Below are positions 1-5,522 of a stretch of DNA of 6,888 bases, in pieces (position 1 is the stretch's first letter; every line of letters starts with the position of its first letter). The notes under the pieces are model-generated. The model worked only from the letters and a program-made list of their open reading frames with translations, searched no databases and was not told the origin of the DNA. A program made the translations under genes and the position numbers. The DNA is taken from the NCBI GenBank assembly GCA_037385045.1, contig JARRNJ010000106.1:1-6888 (forward strand), given 5' to 3'. The stretch comes from JARRNJ01 sp037385045 (GTDB lineage Bacteria > Pseudomonadota > Gammaproteobacteria > JASBUN01).

Positions 1-543
1 ACGACCGTGGTCAATTTTGCCCCTGGCAGCGCCTTTCCGGGCCATGTGCACCCTGGCGGTGAGGAGTTTTATGTGCTGGAGGGGACGTTCTCCGATCAGC
101 ATGCCGATTACCCGGCGGGTTACTATGTCCGCAACCCCAAAGGAACGGGACATGCGCCGCACAGTGACGGGGGCTGCACGATTCTGGTCAAGCTCTGGCA
201 AATGGACCCCGCCGACCGGCAGCGGGTCGCAATCGATACCCGGGATGAGAGTCTGTGGCAGCGCCATGAGGGCTATGCACGTTTGCCCCTGTTCGACGCG
301 GACTATGAACAGGTGGATCTGTTGCGGCTGGAGGCGGGCTTTGAAGGCAGCTTTGTGTATGACGGGGGTGTGGAATACTTTGTTCTGGAAGGTGCCTTCG
401 ACGATGTGCAGGGCCGCTACCCGGCGGGCAGCTGGTTGAGACTGCCGGCGGGCTCGAGCCAGGCGATTCGCGTGACCGAGCCCTGTTGTGTGTGGCGAAA
501 GCAGGGGCATTTGCTGAACCCGGTGTCGTATCTTGAGTCCTGA
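1..543 (+). CDS. ChrR-like double-cupin protein, 5' partial
   Basis: The frame is open from the first base, and the residues before the first possible start (GTG at 7) already fit the cupin strand, so the true start lies upstream of the window. The visible ~180 residues hold two cupin repeats. The first has a classical metal-binding motif: His codons at 43 and 49, Glu at 61, and a later His at 151, as in the ChrR anti-sigma cupin and related metal-binding cupins. The second repeat (roughly codons 305-500) keeps the fold pattern (GGVEYFVLEGAF) but lacks the HxH pair, so it is probably structural or has lost its metal. No ChrR-type N-terminal zinc anti-sigma domain is visible, but it could lie upstream. 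The stop overlaps the next gene by 11 nt, suggesting co-expression with the amine oxidase. The substrate or signal cannot be read from the sequence. Confidence 0.85.
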   Translation, partial: TTVVNFAPGSAFPGHVHPGGEEFYVLEGTFSDQHADYPAGYYVRNPKGTGHAPHSDGGCTILVKLWQMDPADRQRVAIDTRDESLWQRHEGYARLPLFDADYEQVDLLRLEAGFEGSFVYDGGVEYFVLEGAFDDVQGRYPAGSWLRLPAGSSQAIRVTEPCCVWRKQGHLLNPVSYLES

Positions 544-1612
544 TCCCGTTGTCATCATCGGGGCCGGTTTGAGCGGCCTGTACCTGGCCCGTCTTCTGGA
601 ACAACGGGGGTACCCGGTGAGCGTGCTGGAGGCCCGGGATCGGGTGGGCGGGCGTATCGTGTCGGAGAAGATCGCCGCGGACCGTCACGCCAGTGTCGAT
701 CTGGGCCCGGCGTGGGTCTGGCCGCAGTTGCAGCCGCGCCTGTCCCGGTTGCTGGAAGAACTCGGCATTGAGGTGTTTGCCCAATACGTTGACGGCGACA
801 GCCTGTTGCAGGGACCCGACGGTCGGGTGCAGCGACACCCCGGCCCGTCGCCGCACAGCGAGTCGTACCGTATCGTCGGCGGCGCACATGCTATTGTGGG
901 CGCGCTCGCCGATGGCCTGGGCGCGTCGATTCATCTGAATACAGAGGTGCGCTCGGTCGACGGCAACACGCGGACCGTCACGGCCTCGAGCAATGACGAG
1001 CTCATCGAGTTCGGCGCCGGGAAGGTGATATCGGCCATGCCATTGCGTCTGTTGGCGGAGTCCGTTCAGCTCACCCCGGATGTGGGTGACCAGGTACGGC
1101 GTCAATGGCAGGCGGTGCCGACCTGGATGGCCGGGCACTGCAAGATCCTGTTTTTATACGAGTCGCCGTTCTGGCGCGAGCAGGGTCTGTCCGGCGAGGC
1201 GTTCAGCCGGCGTGGGCCGTTGACCGAAGTCTATGACGGCTCACCCCACTCCACATCGGACGGCCCGCAAGTTTATGCCCTGACCTCATTTGTCGGGCTC
1301 AATGCGCTGCAGCGCCGGCAGGCCGGCGAAGGGCCATTGGTTGAAGCCAGCTTGGCCCAGCTCGAGCAGCTGTTCGGCGCCCGGGCCCTGGATGTCAAAC
1401 AGGTGATCGTCAAGGACTGGAGCGACGAGGCGCATACCGCCACCGAGGCGGACCTGGCCGGACCGTCTGAGCACCCGCACTATGCGCCCTCCGCCCCCAG
1501 GCAGGTGCTGGATGGTTACCTGTCGCTGGCCGGCACGGAGGCGGCCCGGGAGTATGGCGGGATTATCGAGGGGGCGCTGGAGAGTGCCGAGGAGATCGTG
1601 GGGCTGTTGTAA
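533..1612 (+). CDS. FAD-dependent amine oxidase (flavin monoamine oxidase family)
   Basis: This 359-aa flavoenzyme would oxidise an amine or similar C-N/C-H substrate with FAD. A dinucleotide-binding motif lies at the extreme N-terminus (VVIIGAGLSG, residues 6-15), followed by the family GG-doublet motif LEARDRVGGR (32-41). Near the C-terminus, LAGTEAA and YGGIIEGA (332-348) match the second FAD-contact region of amine oxidases. Length is slightly short for the family (often 400-450) but both ends are present. There is no signal peptide, so it should be cytoplasmic. The start is TTG at 533: an in-frame stop at 515-517 and the lack of any other start codon before the FAD motif leave no alternative. 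It overlaps the cupin gene by 11 nt and no strong SD is visible, consistent with translational coupling. The substrate is unknown. Confidence 0.9.
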   Translation: MSPDPVVIIGAGLSGLYLARLLEQRGYPVSVLEARDRVGGRIVSEKIAADRHASVDLGPAWVWPQLQPRLSRLLEELGIEVFAQYVDGDSLLQGPDGRVQRHPGPSPHSESYRIVGGAHAIVGALADGLGASIHLNTEVRSVDGNTRTVTASSNDELIEFGAGKVISAMPLRLLAESVQLTPDVGDQVRRQWQAVPTWMAGHCKILFLYESPFWREQGLSGEAFSRRGPLTEVYDGSPHSTSDGPQVYALTSFVGLNALQRRQAGEGPLVEASLAQLEQLFGARALDVKQVIVKDWSDEAHTATEADLAGPSEHPHYAPSAPRQVLDGYLSLAGTEAAREYGGIIEGALESAEEIVGLL

Positions 1613-1653
1613 CGGGAACAGGCCGGTCCTCCAGCCCGGGCAGACAATCGCAG

Positions 1654-1887
1654 ATGGACATCGACGACCTCAACAACATTCCCGACGTTCGCGACGGCCT
1701 CACGCGCACGGAGCGTATTGTTCTTTATTGCATCGACCAGGTCCAAAAGGAACGCGGCGGGCGCAATGTCCCGACTGCGATGCTCTATGGCCGGGTGGTC
1801 GAGCACGTGAATATCAGCGAGGATGAGCTCCAACGCATCCTGCAGCGGCTCACGGGCTACAACCAGAATCCTCCTGACGAAGGCTGA
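1654..1887 (+). CDS. Small conserved-looking protein of unknown function (77 aa)
   Basis: I do not recognise a named family. The protein is acidic and soluble, without signal peptide or membrane segment. Its composition and predicted helices (residues 16-35 and 44-68), with stretches such as RTERIVLYCIDQVQKERGGR and a following MLYGRVVEHV, look like a real folded helical protein rather than a chance frame. It starts with ATG 41 nt after the amine oxidase stop, but no good SD precedes it, so the start is less certain than the frame. It could be the last gene of the cupin/amine oxidase operon. It ends 14 nt before the left inverted repeat of the accessory cassette, which makes it the last backbone gene on that side. 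A small regulator or structural protein is possible, but nothing in the sequence decides this. Confidence 0.7.
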   Translation: MDIDDLNNIPDVRDGLTRTERIVLYCIDQVQKERGGRNVPTAMLYGRVVEHVNISEDELQRILQRLTGYNQNPPDEG

Positions 1888-1900
1888 TCACCTGGTGCAT

Positions 1901-1913
1901 CGGGGTCGGACCT
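1901..1913 (+). repeat. Left 13-bp inverted repeat of accessory cassette
   Basis: CGGGGTCGGACCT here is the exact reverse complement of AGGTCCGACCCCG at 3575-3587. The pair encloses about 1.66 kb with exactly two genes. The sequence around it (GGGGTCGGACCT, then a GGATCTGTCCC motif at 1942-1952) resembles the GGGGTC-type repeats often found in proteobacterial intergenic regions beside REP-associated transposases; that comparison is from memory. No flanking target duplication is evident. Confidence 0.6.
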
Positions 1914-1997
1914 GCGCAACCCCCCGAGACGGGCGGAAAATGGATCTGTCCCTGTTTACCGCAAGTGTCGTTGGGGCTGGCGCGGCGGAGTACGGCG

Positions 1998-2025
1998 TTG
2001 CGCGCTAAAATGATCGAGATAGAAT
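1998..2025 (+). promoter_or_regulatory. Putative sigma-70 promoter of the DUF6884 cassette
   Basis: TTGCGC (1998-2003) and TAGAAT (2020-2025) are separated by 16 nt, with 3/6 and 5/6 matches to the consensus boxes. The site lies about 40 nt before the first cassette gene, inside the left inverted repeat, so the cassette would carry its own promoter. This is a pattern match only. Confidence 0.4.
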
Positions 2026-2063
2026 TTTTCGGAGAACCCATTTAGAACTGACCCGCGGAAGGT

Positions 2064-2864
2064 ATGGTGGTGTCCAAATACGACGCCCTACGGATCTGGC
2101 TTGCCGGGATATCTGATGCCGAGGTGACGGTCAGCTTTTCTCAGGTTGAGAAAATCATTGGCAGCGGCCTCCCGGCATCCGCGTACAAGTACCCGGCGTG
2201 GTGGAGCAACCAGACGGATGCGTCTACGCACCCGCAGGCTCGGGCGTGGGTCGACGCGGGGTTTGCCGTCGATAAGATTCACCAGGCGGGGTCCACGAGT
2301 TGGGTACGGTTTCAACGCAATAGCCAAGAACGAGCGATGCGGTCCAGTGCAGGGACGGAGCACGCTGCCATCCCTACCCGTAGGTGTGGGACGCCGAAAC
2401 AGCTTGCGCCGAAATCCGGCCAACCGCTTTCGTCGTCCGCAGTCTATCTCGTATCTTGCGTGTCGTCGAAGCAACCAGTGCGGGCGCCGGCAAGGGAGCT
2501 GTATGTCTCGACATGGTTTTTGAAGGCCCGTCGGTTCGTCGAAGCGACGGGAATGCCGTGGTTTATTCTGTCGGCCGAACATGGGCTTTTAAATCCGGAG
2601 GAGGAAGTGGCGCCCTATGAGAAGACGCTGAATGCGATGGCGGTGAACGAACGACGCACGTGGGCACGGCGCGTGATTGATGCGATGGATAGGAGACTGC
2701 CGCATGCGGATAGGGTCGTTGTTTTAGCCGGTGCACGCTATCGCGAGTTTCTGCTCGGCTATTTGAAGGAGCGGTTTCGGATCGTTGAGGTCCCACTGGC
2801 AGGGCTGCGTATCGGAGAGCAGTTGAGCTGGTTCGCACGGCGTGAAAAGAATGCCCCGGATTGA
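2064..2864 (+). CDS. DUF7662-DUF6884 two-domain protein
   Basis: This 266-aa protein has two recognisable but functionally uncharacterised parts. Residues about 5-85 (KYDALRIWL, AYKYPAWWSNQ, QARAWVDAGF) match my recollection of the DUF7662 pattern, a small domain often seen beside nucleases. Residues about 127-262 match DUF6884: a strand ending VSCVSSKQ, ARELYVSTWFLKAR, FILSAEHGLLNPEEEVAPYEKTL, and LAGARYREFL. That pattern resembles the YaaA-like and archaeosine-synthase-associated folds, which hints at nucleic-acid binding, but no catalytic activity can be claimed. A basic, low-complexity linker joins the domains (86-125). The SD-like GGAAGG at 2057-2062 is too close to the ATG at 2064, so the in-frame GTG at 2067 or 2070 may be the real start. 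The gene overlaps the next one, so the two proteins are probably made together. Confidence 0.8.
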   Translation: MVVSKYDALRIWLAGISDAEVTVSFSQVEKIIGSGLPASAYKYPAWWSNQTDASTHPQARAWVDAGFAVDKIHQAGSTSWVRFQRNSQERAMRSSAGTEHAAIPTRRCGTPKQLAPKSGQPLSSSAVYLVSCVSSKQPVRAPARELYVSTWFLKARRFVEATGMPWFILSAEHGLLNPEEEVAPYEKTLNAMAVNERRTWARRVIDAMDRRLPHADRVVVLAGARYREFLLGYLKERFRIVEVPLAGLRIGEQLSWFARREKNAPD

Positions 2865-3576
2865 GCGCCTCCGTCGATTGTACCGTCTGCTCGCAGAGTT
2901 GGAGCGCAAGCTGGGCGGGACACGTAGCTTGGCGCAGTGCCGTGGAAGAATGGATTGGCCGCTACGCGGCGTCTACTTTTTCTTCGAGGCCGGCGAGTTG
3001 CGGAGCGACTCGGGCGAAGGGCCACGGGTTGTGCGCGTGGGAACCCACGCACTGACTTCTGGTTCCAAGTCTACCTTGTGGGGGAGGCTTTCTCAGCACC
3101 GGGGTGCATCTTCGACGGGCGGTGGCAATCACCGGGGCTCGATCTTTCGCTTGTTGGTTGGCGAAGCAATGATGTCACGCGATCGGCGGGCCCATCCGGA
3201 GTCGTGGGGGCTGGGATCTGATGCAGGCAAAGCGGCAGCGCGCTTGGGAGTCACCCGAGAAGAAATCAAGGCGCAGGAGCAGGAGTTGGAAGCGGAGGTC
3301 AGCAGCTTTGTCGGTGCGATGCCGTTTCTCTGGCTTGACGTGGCGGATGCTCCAGGACCTGAGAGCATGCGTGGGGTGATTGAACGTAATTGCGTGGCCT
3401 TGTTGAGCAATGCGGGCAAGCAGGCGCTGGACAGTCCCTCCCGTTCCTGGCTCGGCGCGTACTCTCTGCACGACCGAGTCCGAACGTCCGGTCTTTGGAA
3501 TAACAATCACGTCAATGAATCTTACGACCCGGGGTTTCTGGATGTCCTGGATGAATTGATCGGTCGGCTTACATAG
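2842..3576 (+). CDS. Putative GIY-YIG-like nuclease (diverged)
   Basis: The 244-aa protein carries a spaced signature compatible with the GIY-YIG nuclease fold: GVY (43-45) for GIY, VRVG (64-67) for YIG, then WGRLSQH (80-86) supplying the usual Arg and His. Later come a possible metal-ligand Glu in IERNCVALL (Glu181) and an Asn in SGLWNNNHVNE (217-226). The glutamate lies much further from GVY than in minimal GIY-YIG domains, so an insertion with a helical, Glu-rich stretch (139-156) must separate them. Start is GTG at 2842 or ATG at 2851; either overlaps the DUF6884 gene (23 or 14 nt), implying coupling. The stop codon lies within the right inverted repeat. A DNA-cleaving partner of the DUF6884 protein is an inference; the active-site assignment is by eye. 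Confidence 0.65.
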   Translation: MKRMPRIERLRRLYRLLAELERKLGGTRSLAQCRGRMDWPLRGVYFFFEAGELRSDSGEGPRVVRVGTHALTSGSKSTLWGRLSQHRGASSTGGGNHRGSIFRLLVGEAMMSRDRRAHPESWGLGSDAGKAAARLGVTREEIKAQEQELEAEVSSFVGAMPFLWLDVADAPGPESMRGVIERNCVALLSNAGKQALDSPSRSWLGAYSLHDRVRTSGLWNNNHVNESYDPGFLDVLDELIGRLT

Positions 3577-3587
3577 GTCCGACCCCG
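3575..3587 (-). repeat. Right 13-bp inverted repeat of accessory cassette
   Basis: AGGTCCGACCCCG is the reverse complement of 1901-1913, without mismatch. Its second to fourth outer neighbours do not pair, so 13 bp is the full perfect length. It overlaps the stop codon (3574-3576) of the GIY-YIG-like gene and the start of the 22-bp tandem duplication. Confidence 0.6.
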
Positions 3588-3621
3588 CCATCCCGTCAGC
3601 CCGACCCCGCCATCCCGTCAG
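3579..3621 (+). repeat. 22-bp tandem duplication (2 copies)
   Basis: The 21-nt block beginning CCGACCCCGCC and ending CCCGTCAG occurs at 3579-3599 and again, identical, at 3601-3621, one base apart. The first copy shares its CCGACCCCG core with the right inverted repeat. Two copies without variable spacers exclude a CRISPR array. It looks like a duplicated element end or replication slippage. Confidence 0.85.
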
Positions 3622-3677
3622 ACTCGGATACAGGGGTACGGTCAAACCCATTCCCCATCTCTCTGAATCCAAAAAGA

Positions 3678-3706
3678 TTTCGATAATATTTGTCGCTGAC
3701 TATAAT
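3678..3706 (+). promoter_or_regulatory. Promoter of the toxin-antitoxin operon
   Basis: A perfect TATAAT (3701-3706) lies in an AT-rich island within GC-rich DNA. TTTCGA at 3678-3683, 17 nt upstream, is a weak -35 candidate, and TG at 3697-3698 may partly act as an extended -10. Transcription would begin near 3713, just before the 18-bp palindrome. Confidence 0.65.
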
Positions 3707-3722
3707 ATTGTTCCTTGCAAAA

Positions 3723-3740
3723 GTTTATCAATTGATAAAC
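3723..3740 (+). promoter_or_regulatory. 18-bp perfect palindrome, likely antitoxin operator
   Basis: GTTTATCAATTGATAAAC is a perfect palindrome with no spacer. It lies just downstream of the expected transcription start and 23 nt before the toxin SD. MqsA-type antitoxins bind palindromes through their Xre/HTH domain to repress their own operon, so this is the natural autoregulatory site. The sequence is not the E. coli mqsRA operator. Nearby, ATAATATT occurs twice (3683-3690 and 3702-3709), 19 bp apart, and could be a second contact. Confidence 0.65.
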
Positions 3741-3775
3741 ACTTCTCGGCGCCGGCCGATACAAGGAGTGTTTGG

Positions 3776-4138
3776 GTGCCTGTCCACGAGGTCCGAGAGT
3801 TTCTCCTCAGGTTCAAGAGAGCGGTGACCGCTGGTACCGGTGTTCTGATAGCGGCGCGGGCCAGCACACGCGCGACGCTTTTGGAACTTGGTCTGACGGA
3901 GGCGAACTTGGAGGAAATCCTGCTGGCTTTGTCTATCCGCGATTATTGTTCTGGACCTGAGCACGACCCGGATCGCGACGGCCATTCTCCTGGCCAGGTA
4001 TGGGTGTTCGGCAAGCGGATTCGGGGTCGTGACGTGTAGATCAAGCTCAAGGTGTTTTCGGACGGTGATCGCGACTATGCGAAATGCATTTCATTCCATT
4101 TTGCAGAGCACCCACTGGCCTATCCGCATCGTCAGTGA
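3776..4138 (+). pseudogene. MqsR-family toxin interrupted by an in-frame amber codon
   Basis: The 120-codon frame reads as an MqsR-type ribosome-dependent mRNA interferase: helical start VHEVREFLLRFK, TRATLLELGLTEANLEEILLALSIRDY (residues 31-57), a GQVWVFG strand (73-79), and a last part IKLKVF...CISFHFAEHPLAYP (89-117). Codon 88 (4037-4039) is TAG between RDV and IKLKV. Aligned to E. coli MqsR (GQVYLKITV), this codon falls on Tyr81, reported as an active-site residue. A single base change from TAC or TAT explains it, and the frame is otherwise intact to the TGA at 4136-4138. Start is GTG at 3776 behind a perfect AAGGAG (3763-3768). Without readthrough an 87-aa protein lacking the catalytic C-terminal strands is made, presumably inactive. 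The antitoxin follows 18 nt later. Pairing by eye, no alignment run. Confidence 0.8.
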
Positions 4139-4156
4139 GCGAGCAAGGAGAGAACA

Positions 4157-5146
4157 ATGAGGGGGATTTGTCCGCACTGCGAGAAGGAAACTGACCTGCA
4201 ACGGCTTCGCGCAACGGAAACCGTCGCTGTTAGAGGTACCTCGATTGAAGTCGATGTCGAATATCTGAAATGTGAGACCTGTGGCACTGAATTCGAGAAT
4301 ACCCGCGAATCGTCTTCTCTCGCGCAAGCCTATCAAGAGTATCGCCGGCTCAATCGCATGCTCCAACCCGAAGAGATACGGGCGTGGCGAAAGAATCTTG
4401 GTCTGACGCAACGGGAGCTGAGCGATTTGCTCGGATGGGGTGCGGTTACACTGAGCCGATATGAGAATGGCGCACTTCAAGACGAAGCCCATGAGAAGAC
4501 GCTGCGGCTGGCGATGGATCCGCATAATCTCTCGGCACTTATCGCCGCCACACCTGGTGCATTGACGAGGGAGAAGCACGACCGCCTTATGGCGAGATTA
4601 GAGGTCGAAGAGGCGAAGACTTGCACGTTTGACCGCTTGGCCGAAGAGTGGCTGGGCGACTATGCGTCCGATGAATTGAGCGGCTATCGGCGCTTGGATC
4701 TTCGCCGGTTGTTCAACGCAATTTTGTTCTTCTGTCGAGACGGGCAGTTGAAGACCAAGCTCAACAAGCTGCTGTTCTATCTCGATTTCAAGCATTTCAA
4801 GGAAAATACAATCTCTGTGACCGGTGCACGATATATACACCTCCAATACGGTCCCGTGCCCGACAATTTCGACTATTTCTTTGCGGAACTCGAACGGCGG
4901 GGCGCCTTGGAGATGATAGAGGAGGCACACGGTGAGTACACGGGCTTCAAGTGCATTGCACGTTCTGCTCCCGACCTGACCGTATTTGATGAATCTGAGT
5001 TGGCTGTCTTGAATTTCATTGTTGACCACTTCCGTGACTATGGGTCCAAAGCCATCATGGAACTCTCCCATACTGAAACGGCTTACCGTTCGACGCGCGA
5101 TCGCGAAACGATCTCCTACGGCTACGCCGAATCGCTGAGCATCTAG
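4157..5146 (+). CDS. MqsA-type antitoxin with C-terminal SocA/Panacea (DUF4065) domain
   Basis: The 329-aa protein has three modules. Residues 1-50 form a zinc ribbon with Cys5, Cys8, Cys39 and Cys42, the same spacing as the structural zinc of E. coli MqsA, whose N-domain binds the toxin. Residues 71-118 are an Xre-type HTH: EEIRAWRKNLGLTQRELSDLL, then SRYENGALQDEAHEKTLRL, typical of MqsA. Residues about 185-329 match SocA/Panacea: KTKLNKLLFYLDFKHF, VTGARYIHLQYGPVP, and the end ISYGYAESLSI. A linker of about 60 residues connects them. Classical MqsA is about 131 aa, so the Panacea part is an added module; Panacea domains are known to neutralise many toxin types. AAGGAG at 4145-4150 gives a good SD for the ATG. 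It should neutralise the upstream MqsR-like toxin and repress the operon at the palindrome. It is intact although its toxin is broken. Confidence 0.9.
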   Translation: MRGICPHCEKETDLQRLRATETVAVRGTSIEVDVEYLKCETCGTEFENTRESSSLAQAYQEYRRLNRMLQPEEIRAWRKNLGLTQRELSDLLGWGAVTLSRYENGALQDEAHEKTLRLAMDPHNLSALIAATPGALTREKHDRLMARLEVEEAKTCTFDRLAEEWLGDYASDELSGYRRLDLRRLFNAILFFCRDGQLKTKLNKLLFYLDFKHFKENTISVTGARYIHLQYGPVPDNFDYFFAELERRGALEMIEEAHGEYTGFKCIARSAPDLTVFDESELAVLNFIVDHFRDYGSKAIMELSHTETAYRSTRDRETISYGYAESLSI

Positions 5147-5154
5147 AGAGAATC

Positions 5155-5301
5155 ATGGCGGAAAGACCACGATTTCACCCGAAGCAACCGGGTCTGATTA
5201 TGATTCATCGGTGCCGGGTAGCTGTTCTGATATCCATCCGCAGGTTTGTGGCAGACGGCCCACGGGTTGTCAGGACATACTGTAGACCCAACGCCGTTTG
5301 A
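5155..5301 (+). CDS. Short reading frame directly after the antitoxin (48 aa)
   Basis: ATG lies 8 nt after the antitoxin stop, preceded by a modest AGAGAGA. The product is basic (MAERPRFHPKQPG at the N-terminus) and has no recognisable domain. It may be the first codons of a third operon gene whose remainder was deleted, since the ABC fragment starts only a few bases after its stop. It could equally be chance. I see nothing else in 5147-5305. Confidence 0.25.
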   Translation: MAERPRFHPKQPGLIMIHRCRVAVLISIRRFVADGPRVVRTYCRPNAV

Positions 5302-5305
5302 CACA

Positions 5306-5452
5306 GTGGCTGCGATGCAGCCTATCGTTTCCAACTCCAACCTGTCGAAGACCTATGCCGGTGGTTTTCGGTCGCTGCAGGACGTCAACCTGGACATCCA
5401 GTCGGGTGAAATTCTGGCGCTGCGCGCACCAATGGGGGCGGGTAAGACCAGG
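5306..5452 (+). pseudogene. ABC-transporter ATPase, truncated 5' fragment
   Basis: From GTG 5306 or ATG 5315 the frame reads MQPIVSNSNLSKTYAGGF, then LQDVNLDIQSGEILALRAPMGAGKT. This is the first strand, aromatic loop and Walker A region of an ABC-type ATPase of the multidrug or ABC-2 exporter type. Similarity stops right after Walker A (GAGKT, about 5449). Even this motif is degraded: the usual GPNGAGKTT reads APMGAGKTR. The signature motif, Walker B and H-loop (about 200 residues) are missing. The frame runs on to 5623 only by reading antisense to the next gene, so the ABC homology alone is annotated. No SD is evident. A deletion or rearrangement joined it to the neighbouring DNA. Confidence 0.75.
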
Positions 5453-5457
5453 ATTCC

Positions 5458-5510
5458 AGGGGTCGGTGCCAAGCGCGAAGCGTTTACCTGGTCGATTGTC
5501 ACCGACCCCT
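5458..5510. repeat. Long-stem inverted repeat with inner hairpin
   Basis: AGGGGTCGGTG (5458-5468) pairs perfectly with CACCGACCCCT (5500-5510) across 31 nt. Inside, AAGCGC-GAA-GCGTTT (5471-5485) forms a small hairpin with one G-T pair. The element begins about where the ABC homology ends and lies 12 nt past the stop of the minus-strand secreted-protein gene. It shares GGGGTCGG with the cassette repeats at 1902 and 3575. There is no T-tract for a classical terminator. Confidence 0.6.
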
Positions 5511-5522
5511 TGTATGCCGGCC

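Noticed and set aside
188..1138. Long minus-strand open frame (316 codons) opposite the cupin and amine oxidase genes
   Set aside because: It is Pro/Arg/His-rich low-information sequence without domains, and it is antisense to two genes with clear motifs. Long antisense frames are expected in GC-rich coding DNA.
3579..3621. Possible CRISPR array
   Set aside because: Only two copies separated by one base, with no spacers and no cas genes.
3175..3672. Minus-strand frame across the end of the GIY-YIG-like gene and the repeats
   Set aside because: It runs through the tandem repeat and has no recognisable domain or SD. The plus-strand gene explains the region.
3776..4039. The 87-codon frame as a complete short protein
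   Set aside because: Family-like residues continue in frame after the stop to 4138, and the normal end is followed at once by the antitoxin SD. It is a truncated MqsR-type toxin, not a complete gene.
4598..5071. Minus-strand open frame opposite the antitoxin
   Set aside because: The plus strand has a full zinc ribbon, HTH and Panacea domain; the minus frame shows no motif or SD.
5458..5510. Integron attC site or intrinsic terminator
   Set aside because: No attC core motifs (RYYYAAC and GTTRRRY) at the ends and no integrase. The loop is too long and no T-tract follows, so neither label fits well.
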